Assembly: GCA_002705575.1 (NCBI GenBank)
Contig: PAHI01000064.1
Coordinates: 1 to 12,862 of the forward strand
DNA from: Fidelibacterota bacterium
GTDB lineage: Bacteria > Marinisomatota > Marinisomatia > SCGC-AAA003-L08 > GCA-002719095
DNA length: 12,862 nucleotides
Reading direction: 5' to 3'
Shown here: positions 1 through 7,650 of the stretch, one piece after another
How positions within the stretch are numbered: position 1 is the first letter of the stretch
Layout: each line of letters opens with the position of its first letter
Translations under genes and position numbers: made by a program
Notes under the pieces: generated by a model
Told to the model about the DNA's origin: nothing
Seen by the model: only the letters and a program-made list of their open reading frames with translations
The model's database searches: none

Positions 1-1230
1 CCGATCTGATGCGGGTGGTGCCTTTGTGTCTGATGCGGGTGATGTTTTTTGCTTGGGTTTGTTATTGGACGTTCTTAATCCCATTTCTCTTTTTAAGTTA
101 ATATTTGCTCCAAAAACAGTTGCATCCGAATAGGAAGCACCACCGTCTTTTTTTGTTTCATTACAATTGCTAGAAGAAGTAGAAGTACTATATCTACCAT
201 CTTGTTGTAAATTATATGGCCAACCATATTGATCTGTGGAGGCAGGAGTGTATAACATATATGGACCTGTTGGTCTACCTAGTGGTTCAGGCAAGGGTCT
301 TTTTAATCTAGGATCATTTTCTTTTTTAGCTTTTTTCAACCAATCGTATGCATCTTCTACACTTTTATTACTAGTTTCAATAAGAGCTCTCATAATTTCA
401 AGATCTGTGAAATTTTCTTTAATCTTATTTTTCCATTCTTCAAAAAGTGAAACATCATGACTATCTACAGAATGACCGCCAAAACCACCATTTTGTTCCA
501 AATATTTATTACTAAATATTTTTTTCAAATTATCTCCACTATCACCAGAATCACCTAAAATATTTTCCGCAAAAGATGTTGGTTTGTCATCAAACTCAGG
601 TTGGGCCTTTTCCTCAGCAGCTTGTAGCGCCTTCATTTGTGCTTTTTGTTGTTCATCACTTTCCACTGGTTTTGCTTCTACAACTACTGCATTTGGATCA
701 ACTGGTTGTGAATCAACTACAGGATCAGCTGTTACCATAATGTTACCATCTGGATCGTGTGCGTGTAAAAATCCGGGTGTGTTTGGTGTAGAGTGATCTA
801 CATCTCTTTTATCCCCACCTCTTTGCCTTTTAAAACTTTTATTTTTTCTCACTCTTCTTCTATTTTTTGGTGTTTTTCTAGCCATCATTTTTTCAAGTTT
901 ATTAAATTGTTTTTCTAATTCGTTAGTCCAAGTTTTCTTTACTTTACCCTTTTTACCGCCAACTTGTGCTTGATGCGCTAAATCGTGTTGTTTTTTAAAA
1001 TCCTTTGGAACCCCTAAATTGTCCAATGGATCTTTATCCATATAAGGATAATTAAAACAATTATGTGGCCAATCCCATTGACCGGGTGAATACTTATTTT
1101 CCTTATTTGGTTTTGATCTACCTATTAAATGTACAAAATTAGTACCTACAGCCCACCAAATAAATAACCCTATAATATAAGTCAATAACTTTACTATAAA
1201 ATTTTTCATAGTTTTTTTATTTTTTGCCAT
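1..1230 (-). CDS. Partial membrane-anchored protein with UBA-like motif (C-terminus off the window)
   Basis: The reading frame is open from the ATG at 1230 to the left edge without a stop (410 codons), so the C-terminus is missing. I do not recognise the full protein. It starts with a short basic stretch, then one membrane segment (about residues 10-36, IIGLFIWWAVG). A Trp/Asn/Tyr-rich patch (WDWPHNCFNYPYM) follows, then a very basic region with NRRRVRKNK around residues 90-140. After that comes a low-complexity Asp/Pro/Gln/Ala segment. Residues about 262-302 contain ALIETSNKSVEDAYDWLKKA, which resembles helices 2 and 3 of ubiquitin-associated (UBA) domains. The visible C-terminus is Ser/Thr/Pro-rich and begins an eight-residue repeat (PPASDTKA). 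It is transcribed divergently from the GMP reductase gene, with 83 AT-rich bases between the two starts. A virion or host-membrane protein is possible, but that is inference. Confidence 0.8.
   Translation of the reverse strand, partial: MAKNKKTMKNFIVKLLTYIIGLFIWWAVGTNFVHLIGRSKPNKENKYSPGQWDWPHNCFNYPYMDKDPLDNLGVPKDFKKQHDLAHQAQVGGKKGKVKKTWTNELEKQFNKLEKMMARKTPKNRRRVRKNKSFKRQRGGDKRDVDHSTPNTPGFLHAHDPDGNIMVTADPVVDSQPVDPNAVVVEAKPVESDEQQKAQMKALQAAEEKAQPEFDDKPTSFAENILGDSGDSGDNLKKIFSNKYLEQNGGFGGHSVDSHDVSLFEEWKNKIKENFTDLEIMRALIETSNKSVEDAYDWLKKAKKENDPRLKRPLPEPLGRPTGPYMLYTPASTDQYGWPYNLQQDGRYSTSTSSSNCNETKKDGGASYSDATVFGANINLKREMGLRTSNNKPKQKTSPASDTKAPPASDR
5..41. repeat. Two copies of a 13-base direct repeat, 24-base period
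   Basis: TCTGATGCGGGTG occurs at 5-17 and again at 29-41, a 24-base (8-codon) period inside the truncated minus-strand gene. It encodes PASD-containing units read as (S/P)PASDTKA. The array may continue beyond the left edge; only two units are visible. Confidence 0.6.
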
Positions 1231-1313
1231 ATCTAATATAATAAATAAAGATATAATAATTAAAAATATTAATTGTAAAAATTATTTAAATCAAAAACAT
1301 TATTATAAAATAT

Positions 1314-2351
1314 ATGAAAATAGACTATACTCCTCAGTTGGATTTCAAAGACGTTCTAATTAGACCTAAAAGGACTACATTAACGTCCAGATCACAAGTA
1401 AATTTAGAAAGAGAACTAAAATTTCCCCATTCAACTCAAACTTGGACAGGTATTCCAGTAATTTCGTCAAATATGGATACAACTGGAACATTTGGAGTAT
1501 ATGACGTATTATCTAAATATAAAATGATTACTTGTTTACATAAATTTTATAATTTAAAAGATTTTAAGAAAAGATGGGAAACAACCCCATTAGATCCTAA
1601 TTATTTTATGATATCCACAGGGATAGATGAAAGACGGTTTAGTGATTTAAATGATATGGTTGAATTTACGGGTTGTAAATGGTTATGTATTGATATAGCT
1701 AATGGATATATGGAGCAGTTGGTAACCTTTTGTAAAAAGTGTAGAGCTACTTGGAAAGATATGATTATTGTTGCTGGAAATGTTGCAACACGTGAAATGG
1801 TGGAAGAACTAATTATTAATGGGGAAGTGGATGTAGTAAAGGTGGGTATTGGACCTGGAAGCGCGTGTTTAACAAGATTAAAGACGGGAGTAGGTGTTCC
1901 ACAATTGAGTGCAATTATAGATTGTGCTGATGCGGCACACGGATTAAATGCAAATATAATTGGAGACGGTGGAGTAACTTGTCCGGGTGATTTATCAAAG
2001 GCATTTTGCGGGGGAGCTGATTTAGTAATGTGTGGTGGTGTTTTTGCGGGTCATTTAGAGAATCCGGGAGAAGTTATAAAAGAAAACGGTGTACTGTATA
2101 AACTTTTTTACGGTATGAGTAGCGATCATGCTCAAAAGAAACATTATGGACAAATGAATAATTATAGGTCATCAGAAGGACGAGTAATAAAAATTAAACT
2201 TAAAGGTAATATGGAGGATACTGTTACTGATTATTTAGGAGGATTAAGGTCAACATGTACATATATAAATTCAAAATGCATAAAATATATGCCCAAATGT
2301 TGTACATTTTTGTTAGTAAGTCAGCAATTAAATACGCACTTGGTAAAATAA
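1314..2351 (+). CDS. guaC: GMP reductase
   Basis: Catalyses NADPH-dependent reductive deamination of GMP to IMP and ammonia, returning guanine nucleotides to the adenine branch; expected to be cytosolic. The 345 residues cover the whole family length (E. coli GuaC is about 347). They match it closely from end to end: FKDVLIRPKR at 11-20, SSNMDTTGTF at 51-60, IDIANGY at 126-132, GPGSACLTRLKTGVG at 180-194, GDGGVTCPGD at 217-226, LFYGMSS at 264-270 and the C-terminal LGGLRSTCTY at 308-317. The catalytic Cys185, the Thr187 two residues later, and the Glu of YRSSEG (Glu288) are all present, so the enzyme should be active. There is no CBS insertion and the length is short, which argues against IMP dehydrogenase. 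The start sits in AT-rich DNA after the divergent gene; the downstream neighbour is a membrane microprotein 18 bases away. No AAAATTGA motif was seen upstream. Confidence 0.95.
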   Translation: MKIDYTPQLDFKDVLIRPKRTTLTSRSQVNLERELKFPHSTQTWTGIPVISSNMDTTGTFGVYDVLSKYKMITCLHKFYNLKDFKKRWETTPLDPNYFMISTGIDERRFSDLNDMVEFTGCKWLCIDIANGYMEQLVTFCKKCRATWKDMIIVAGNVATREMVEELIINGEVDVVKVGIGPGSACLTRLKTGVGVPQLSAIIDCADAAHGLNANIIGDGGVTCPGDLSKAFCGGADLVMCGGVFAGHLENPGEVIKENGVLYKLFYGMSSDHAQKKHYGQMNNYRSSEGRVIKIKLKGNMEDTVTDYLGGLRSTCTYINSKCIKYMPKCCTFLLVSQQLNTHLVK

Positions 2352-2369
2352 TATAATTATTATTTATAT

Positions 2370-2549
2370 ATGAATGAAATAATGCAAAAGGCTGTTTTTT
2401 ACATTGCGATTTTTCTAATATTATTTGGTGTCTATCATTTTTGCTGGGATTTTTATGTATTTTTATACAGAATGTACTATGACAGTAATTATTTTACACA
2501 AATGACAAATTCTATGAAGGAATTTACGGCAAAATGGTTTCCACTTTAA
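2370..2549 (+). CDS. 59-residue single-pass membrane microprotein
   Basis: This short frame fills the gap between the GMP reductase and capsid genes. It begins 18 AT-rich bases (TATTTATAT just before ATG) after the reductase stop. Its translation starts MNEIMQKAVFYIAIFLILFG and ends KEFTAKWFPL. One strongly hydrophobic helix (residues about 8-33) is followed by an aromatic and Tyr-rich segment and an amphipathic tail. Base composition and codon use resemble the flanking genes, and no other gene competes for the space. Function is unknown. Small single-pass proteins are common in NCLDV inner membranes, so a virion membrane component is plausible but unproven. Confidence 0.6.
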   Translation: MNEIMQKAVFYIAIFLILFGVYHFCWDFYVFLYRMYYDSNYFTQMTNSMKEFTAKWFPL

Positions 2550-2555
2550 ATTTTG

Positions 2556-2588
2556 ATTAAATAATTAATATTTTAATAATTATTTAAT
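2556..2588. terminator. AT-only hairpin between convergent genes (putative 3'-end processing signal)
   Basis: Arms 2556-2570 and 2574-2588 pair over 15 positions with one mismatch around a TTT loop. The hairpin lies seven bases after the stop of the microprotein gene and contains the stop codon of the capsid gene (2584-2586), so it could define the 3' ends of both converging transcripts. In Mimivirus, polyadenylation sites are known to coincide with such palindromic hairpins; applying that rule here is inference. Confidence 0.6.
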
Positions 2589-4188
2589 TGGTATACAACA
2601 AGTTGACATTACCATTTGAAAAGGTTATTACATTGTATTTTTCTTCAAATACTTTAAAATCAAAATTGTATTGATTAAGATCTTCGGTTGGTTTTCTAAT
2701 TCCAATTAATTGACCACTATTATTACAAATAAAGTTTGTATTTGAGTTTGGATTAACAGGTGTATCAATAGTATTAAACTCAAATGTAATTTTATCATAT
2801 TTTGACATATTCATTGATCCAGAAGGTTGATATTCATTAATATTTGTATTTTGTGCAAAACTATAGTGATACAATCCCTCTTTGAAAGTACCGCTAGTTT
2901 TTGTATATTTTTCACAATATAAATAAACACCACTATCTAATATATTTTCCCTATATTCACCATTAAGAACCAATGCCATATCTAGTAAAATATATTTAAG
3001 ATTTACTGGATAATTACCAACATCTCCAGTAATAGATCCGCTACCATTATATGTGTTACCGGCGGTACCATTTGCAATAAGCGGCTGTGGTCTTACACCA
3101 GTATAAGACCAATTTGTGTAATTTGTCCACTGATTTCTAGTAAACGCGTCACTCCTTCTAAATCTAAACATGTAATTAGACACACAATTTCTAGATTTAA
3201 CATCTATTTTTCTAGAACCAGTTCTTTTTAAGAAATCGTATTCAATAACTTGTTTAATTAATATTGAATTACTTTGTCTGGCAAATACTTGTCTTTCTGG
3301 TTCATCTAAAAATACATATGTTGACATTAAATGAACATCAGCGAACCATCTATCACGTGCAGTAATACTAGGATTTGTTGTTCTATCAGAAGCCAAAGGT
3401 TTTCTTAAAAACCTTCTAAGTTGATGATTTGTATTATTTGGATCTGGTGCAATTCGAGTTGGTGTAGCTTTTTCAACGTCCATAATTGTATATAATTCTT
3501 TTACAGGTCTGAATCTAATTTTAATTTGAATTTCTTGATATTGTAAAGATATTAATGGTAATGATAATTTTGATGATCTTGAAAACCAACTATTTAAAGG
3601 TATAAATAATTTACGTTGTCTAATAGAAGGTTCAGAATTTTCGGATGTTGTATTGGAATTATAATATGCATTTGGGTAAGTACCACTAAGACCGTCCCCG
3701 TTGGCCGGATCATATAATTCAGGAACGTGACCAATCATTTGATCAAATACATCTTTTTTAGCTTTTGATAAATCTCTATGAGAAATACAGTGAATATATT
3801 CACCTGAATATTTAGCTAAAGTTAATCCACCAGCTGTAATTTGTATTTCTTTTATCATTGTTGTACCTAAATTTTCAACCCAATTAAATTCAAATGGTAC
3901 GTATATTGCATTTACAGCATCATAATAAAGAGTACTATAAATATTGGGTAACGTAACACATACAAAGGTGTCGTTTAGTAAATCAGCATATCTAGGAATT
4001 TTGAAATCAAATTCTGTTTCATTTATAAAATCTAATTCACGCTGTTTTTCTTGATTTAATCTAAATTTTTGAAGTCCAAAATTTGTATGTTTAGCATAAG
4101 TGGCCTTGAAAAATGTTTTTTTTGGATTAGAATTTAATATAACGTTTTCAGCACCGGTAGCAATCAAATTTAATGTTCCGCCAGGCAT
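2584..4188 (-). CDS. Major capsid protein (NCLDV double jelly-roll)
   Basis: Forms the trimeric capsomers of the icosahedral shell. The N-terminus is canonical for the family: PGGTLNLIATGAENV (2-16), then FFKATYAKHTNFG (26-38), the segment that starts the first jelly roll. Further family landmarks are DLLNDTFVCVTLP (68-80), a WVENLGTTMI segment and SRSSKLSLPLISLQYQEIQIKI (about 204-225), a typical core of the first barrel. The second barrel includes QPSGSMNMSKYDKI (454-467), equivalent to the QPSGTCNFSRID block of phycodnavirus and mimivirus capsid proteins. The C-terminal EKYNVITFSNGNVNLLYTN corresponds to the usual YNVLRIMSGMGGLAYSN-like end. At 534 residues the length is ordinary. It diverges from the PLC-like gene across a 74-base AT-only promoter region. 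Many relatives carry several capsid paralogues, so this may be a major or a minor copy. Confidence 0.97.
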   Translation of the reverse strand: MPGGTLNLIATGAENVILNSNPKKTFFKATYAKHTNFGLQKFRLNQEKQRELDFINETEFDFKIPRYADLLNDTFVCVTLPNIYSTLYYDAVNAIYVPFEFNWVENLGTTMIKEIQITAGGLTLAKYSGEYIHCISHRDLSKAKKDVFDQMIGHVPELYDPANGDGLSGTYPNAYYNSNTTSENSEPSIRQRKLFIPLNSWFSRSSKLSLPLISLQYQEIQIKIRFRPVKELYTIMDVEKATPTRIAPDPNNTNHQLRRFLRKPLASDRTTNPSITARDRWFADVHLMSTYVFLDEPERQVFARQSNSILIKQVIEYDFLKRTGSRKIDVKSRNCVSNYMFRFRRSDAFTRNQWTNYTNWSYTGVRPQPLIANGTAGNTYNGSGSITGDVGNYPVNLKYILLDMALVLNGEYRENILDSGVYLYCEKYTKTSGTFKEGLYHYSFAQNTNINEYQPSGSMNMSKYDKITFEFNTIDTPVNPNSNTNFICNNSGQLIGIRKPTEDLNQYNFDFKVFEEKYNVITFSNGNVNLLYTN

Positions 4189-4262
4189 ATTGATTATATA
4201 TATTATTATATTTTAAAATGTATTTTTTGGATATTATTATTATAATTTATTATTATATATAA
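4189..4262. promoter_or_regulatory. Divergent AT-rich promoter region of capsid and PLC-like genes
   Basis: The 74 bases between the two start codons are almost wholly A and T, with runs such as TATATATATTATTATATTTT and TTATTATATATAA abutting the ATGs. They must hold both promoters. No AAAATTGA early motif is present, which fits late expression of a capsid gene; the exact elements cannot be resolved. Confidence 0.5.
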
Positions 4263-5645
4263 ATGGCTCATACACATGATGCATCTGGAAAAATGATACC
4301 AATAACAAAAGTAATTCCAACTGCAATTGCTACTCCTATTTCTGATGTTGCTGGAAATATGATGAAAAAAATGGCAAATTTTCAAAAATGGGCAGTTGGA
4401 TTTTTAAATGTATATACTTGTATTATATTTGTGATTATTTTGGTTTTTATAATAATGTATTATTTACAACAATTAGATAAGGAAGAAGGTAATATTAAAG
4501 TTATGAATGACGTATTTAATGATGACAAAGGTTTTAAACCTAGAATTATAGGATTAGATATGAATCAAATCGTAAAAAAGGATAGTCCTAATAAGGAAAA
4601 ATATGGAGAAGTACCAATTAGAGACTTTTTTGTTATGGGGAGTTATAATAGTTGTGCTGGTGGCGATACTTGGCAAGATTGGGTAGACATAAATGTTTTA
4701 AGAAAAGTTATAAGTTTGGGTGTTAGATCATTGGATTTCGAAATTTATATGAAAGATGGTGAATGTGTTGTTGCGGTTGGACCAGAAGCTGAAAAGGGTA
4801 AATTTGTTTTGAAGGGAAGTTATAATGCAATATTATTAGAAAGTGTATTTAATACGATTAATACATATGCATTTAGTGCTAGAACTTGTCCAAATCCCGA
4901 AGATCCATTATTTATTAATTTAAGAATTAAAAGTAACAAACCAATTGTGTATGAAAAAATAGCTGAATCTATTTTAAAAGAAATAGAACCTAAAAATAGA
5001 ATTAATTGGTTTGATGGAGATGCTACAAAGATGGTTGGTCATATAAATGAAAATATTAAGTATTCAGTTTATTCAAATTTATATAAAAGATATGATAATA
5101 CACATTGGGATTCAGAAAATATTATAGATAAGCCTATGAACTTTATTAAAGGAAAGGCTGTGTTTATATGTAATGACATCGCGACAAATTCATTTTGGGG
5201 AGAATGGAACGATAATTATTTCGGTAAAAATAAAAATCAATATTTATTTATGGCGTGCATAAATATTAGTAATGTTATTGGTAATTGTTTACCATTAAGG
5301 AGTTTTGATGTAGTTTATACGCATAATCCTAAGGCGTTAAAGAAAGATTTGAAACGAACAATAGGTTTAAGTTTGCCAGATGTCTCCACAACAGGTAGAA
5401 ATCCAAAATGGATTATACATTCTAAATATGGATGTCAATTTACATTGATGAATTTTAGTAATGTTGATGGAGAATTAATTTCCTATATTAAGAATTTTGA
5501 TACAGCCAAGAAAGCTTTAATAGTTAAACCAAAACACTTAAGATTCTTTCCTATACCACTTAAAAAACCTAAGGTACAAAAGAAGGAATATAGTTATGGT
5601 ATCAGGAAATGTAATCCTAAAGCTGCGTTTATGCAATGTGTATAA
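4263..5645 (+). CDS. Membrane-anchored PI-PLC X-like protein, apparently catalytically dead
   Basis: A 460-residue protein. A 45-residue N-terminal region is followed by one membrane helix (about 46-68, VYTCIIFVIILVFIIMYYL) and then a TIM-barrel-like phosphodiesterase region from about 115 to 400. The order of elements fits PI-PLC X domains: IRDFFVMGSYNSC (119-131), ISLGVRSLDFEIYMKDGECVV (150-170), a VFNTINTYAF helix (195-204) and PLFINLRIKS (215-224). In active eukaryotic enzymes these positions carry His in SSHNTY, E-x-D in ELD, His in YHG and Glu in LExHC. Here they read Tyr128, Asp158/Glu160, Val172 and Arg221, so both catalytic histidines appear lost. The C-terminus is Lys/Pro-rich. A structural or lipid-binding role at a membrane, possibly in the virion beside the capsid protein, is inference. 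The gene ends 25 bases before poly(A) polymerase on the same strand. Confidence 0.75.
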   Translation: MAHTHDASGKMIPITKVIPTAIATPISDVAGNMMKKMANFQKWAVGFLNVYTCIIFVIILVFIIMYYLQQLDKEEGNIKVMNDVFNDDKGFKPRIIGLDMNQIVKKDSPNKEKYGEVPIRDFFVMGSYNSCAGGDTWQDWVDINVLRKVISLGVRSLDFEIYMKDGECVVAVGPEAEKGKFVLKGSYNAILLESVFNTINTYAFSARTCPNPEDPLFINLRIKSNKPIVYEKIAESILKEIEPKNRINWFDGDATKMVGHINENIKYSVYSNLYKRYDNTHWDSENIIDKPMNFIKGKAVFICNDIATNSFWGEWNDNYFGKNKNQYLFMACINISNVIGNCLPLRSFDVVYTHNPKALKKDLKRTIGLSLPDVSTTGRNPKWIIHSKYGCQFTLMNFSNVDGELISYIKNFDTAKKALIVKPKHLRFFPIPLKKPKVQKKEYSYGIRKCNPKAAFMQCV

Positions 5646-5670
5646 TTTTTATATCATATTAATATATCTA

Positions 5671-7113
5671 ATGCCAAAAATTTGTAATAGTTCTATGAAT
5701 TTTAAAGATTGTGAATTAGCTATATTAAGAAATGCTGTTGATCAAATTGAGGAAAGGGTTGGCAAGCAAAAAATAGATAATCCTGAAGTAACTGTTATTA
5801 TTTCAATTGTAGAAGAATTTTTACAAAAACGTAAACGAATATGTTATGGTGGTACCGCTATTAACAATATATTACCAGAAAAAGATCAGTTTTATAACAA
5901 AGATGTTGAATTACCTGATTATGATTTTTTTTCACCAACACCTTTGAAAGATGCAAAAGATTTAGCAGACATTTATTATAAAAGAGGATTTACAGAAGTA
6001 CAGGCTAGTGCGGGTGTTCACACTGGTACATTTAAGGTGTTTGTGAATTTTATGCCTGTTGCAGATATTACTTATTTAGTACCAGAATTGTATAAAAATT
6101 TGCTAAAAAAGGCAGTAAATATTGCTGGTATACGATATTGTCCACCAAACTATTTAAGAATGTTAATGTATTTAGAATTATCTAGACCTCGTGGCGACGC
6201 TTCTAGATGGGAAAAAGTATTAAAACGGTTGACTATTTTAAATGATAATTACCCATTGGTTGCATCTAGATGTGATGTTACATTGATTCAGCGAATTTTT
6301 GAAAAGGGTTATAAGGTGAAATCAAATTCTATGGGTGGAGTTGTTATGGATGAAGATAGTTTTGAAAATCCGGAGGAAAAAATATTTATGATTGCAAGAG
6401 AGACTTTATCCAGTTTAGGTTGCATCTTTTTTGGAGCTTTTGCTAACAGGCTTTTCTTAAAAAATACGAAGGAATTAAAAAGGAAACCAATTCCCAAAAT
6501 TCCTGATTTTGATGTATTGTCCGTTGAACCAGAGAGGCACGCAAATATATTAAAAGAAAGATTGATTCATTCTAATATACGAAAGGTAAATATAGTAAAA
6601 CGTCCTGGAGTTGGTGAAATTATTGCACCCCATTTTGAGGTTAGAATAGGAAAAGAAACTGTGGCATTTATTTATGAACCATTAGCTTGTCATAGTTATA
6701 ATCAAATCGAAATAGGTGGAAATAATTACAAAATTGCCACTTTAGATACCATGCTCAGTTTTTACTTGGCTTTTCTTTTTACAGATAGACCATATTATAA
6801 TGAAAAAAGGATATTATGTATGAGTCATTATTTATTTGAAGTTCAAGAAAAAAACAGATTAAAGCAAAAGGGTTTATTAAAACGATTTTCTATAGATTGT
6901 TATGGAAACCATCATACAATCGAGGAAATTAGATCTGAAAAGGCTGAAATGTTTAAAACATTAAAAAAAATGAAAATTACTAGTGGTAAAAAATATGAAT
7001 GGTACTTTTTGAAATATACTCCAGGAGGAAAAAATAAAAAACCTACAAAAACCAAAACTAAAAAGAAGAAACGTAAAAGAAGAAAAAAGAAAACTAGAAA
7101 ATTCTTATTCTAA
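5671..7113 (+). CDS. Poly(A) polymerase catalytic subunit (NCLDV type)
   Basis: Adds poly(A) tails to viral mRNA in the cytoplasmic factory. It shows the nucleotidyltransferase signature: CYGGTAINN with Gly60-Gly61, LPDYDFFSP with Asp83 and Asp85, and a third acidic residue in FMPVADITYL (Asp132), which together bind the metal ions. SRPRGDASRWEKV (about 172-184) is another conserved block of the Mimivirus/ASFV-type family. The 480-residue length suits that family. The ATG at 5671 was chosen because it directly precedes MPKICNSSMNFKDC and leaves a 25-base AT-rich upstream gap; an in-frame ATG at 5596 would lie inside the preceding gene and add unrelated residues. The last 30 residues are a Lys/Arg tail after GGKNKK, useful for RNA or DNA binding. 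Its 3' end overlaps the opposing gene by nine bases. Confidence 0.92.
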   Translation: MPKICNSSMNFKDCELAILRNAVDQIEERVGKQKIDNPEVTVIISIVEEFLQKRKRICYGGTAINNILPEKDQFYNKDVELPDYDFFSPTPLKDAKDLADIYYKRGFTEVQASAGVHTGTFKVFVNFMPVADITYLVPELYKNLLKKAVNIAGIRYCPPNYLRMLMYLELSRPRGDASRWEKVLKRLTILNDNYPLVASRCDVTLIQRIFEKGYKVKSNSMGGVVMDEDSFENPEEKIFMIARETLSSLGCIFFGAFANRLFLKNTKELKRKPIPKIPDFDVLSVEPERHANILKERLIHSNIRKVNIVKRPGVGEIIAPHFEVRIGKETVAFIYEPLACHSYNQIEIGGNNYKIATLDTMLSFYLAFLFTDRPYYNEKRILCMSHYLFEVQEKNRLKQKGLLKRFSIDCYGNHHTIEEIRSEKAEMFKTLKKMKITSGKKYEWYFLKYTPGGKNKKPTKTKTKKKKRKRRKKKTRKFLF

Positions 7114-7512
7114 TAATAATTGCGTTTCCTTATTTTTTATGTATTTTTCTAATTCTTTAAAATAATTACCCCTTCCTTTTTCATACATTTTATCTATTGT
7201 TTTGATGGATACTGGTCTTAAATTCCTATCCCTCATTAATTTACACAATAAATAAACTACAATACTTTCCTCTAAATCATCATTCGTTAGCTTCTTATAC
7301 TTTGTCTTAAATTCGTCATATAATTTCATATATATTATTGTTGATTTAACTTCGGTCCAATTTGATAAATGTTTTTTAAAGAATTTTTTGAATTGGTCAT
7401 TTTCCATAAGAGCTACCAAGTCTTGAAAGAACTCATTTTCGGATAATATACGATCTCCTTCTCTTTTACTAAGCTTGTTAGATGATATAATCTGATTCTC
7501 CACAAGATCCAT
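7105..7512 (-). CDS. Conserved-looking hypothetical protein, 135 residues, all-helical
   Basis: I do not recognise this protein. The ATG at 7512 (MDLVENQIISSNKL) is preferred. The longer frame up to 7683 adds 57 residues of poor, low-complexity sequence and would overlap the promoter and start of the divergent NUDIX-like gene. The protein is soluble, charged and predicted helical: NEFFQDLVALMENDQF, then KKHLSNW, TIIYMKLYDEFKTKYKKL, and a C-terminal RPVSIKTIDKMYEKGRGNYF with a Lys/Glu-rich tail. No catalytic motif, signal peptide or membrane helix is seen. It converges on poly(A) polymerase with a nine-base overlap. Confidence 0.7.
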   Translation of the reverse strand: MDLVENQIISSNKLSKREGDRILSENEFFQDLVALMENDQFKKFFKKHLSNWTEVKSTIIYMKLYDEFKTKYKKLTNDDLEESIVVYLLCKLMRDRNLRPVSIKTIDKMYEKGRGNYFKELEKYIKNKETQLLLE

Positions 7513-7597
7513 TTTAATTTTACAAAACAGTTTGCTTTTAATATATTTTATAGATTTATACTTCTTTGTATACACACCCTTGGATGTATTAAGGTAT

Positions 7598-7605
7598 AAA
7601 ATTGA
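7598..7605 (+). promoter_or_regulatory. Early promoter motif AAAATTGA for the NUDIX-like gene
   Basis: An exact copy of the Mimivirus early promoter octamer, ending 45 bases before the ATG at 7651. The surrounding 138-base gap (7513-7650) holds no gene and must also carry the promoter of the divergent 135-residue protein. Confidence 0.75.
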
Positions 7606-7650
7606 ATTTGTTTTTATATTTTGTATTATTTGTAAAAAAATAACACAAAG

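Noticed and set aside
236..796. Short plus-strand frames at 236-460 and 584-796
   Set aside because: Both are antisense to the continuous 410-codon minus-strand frame and have no recognisable features.
1269..1276. TTAATTGT upstream of GMP reductase as a possible early promoter
   Set aside because: It shares only the AATTG core with AAAATTGA (5 of 8 bases); this is expected by chance in such AT-rich DNA.
1314..2351. IMP dehydrogenase as an alternative identity
   Set aside because: There is no CBS insertion, the length is about 345 rather than about 500 residues, and the YGMSS...YRSSEG and LGGLRSTCTY blocks are those of GMP reductase.
5596..5670. Upstream in-frame ATG extending poly(A) polymerase by 25 residues
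   Set aside because: It lies within the end of the PLC-like gene. The ATG at 5671 has an AT-rich leader ending TATATCTA and gives the expected N-terminus.
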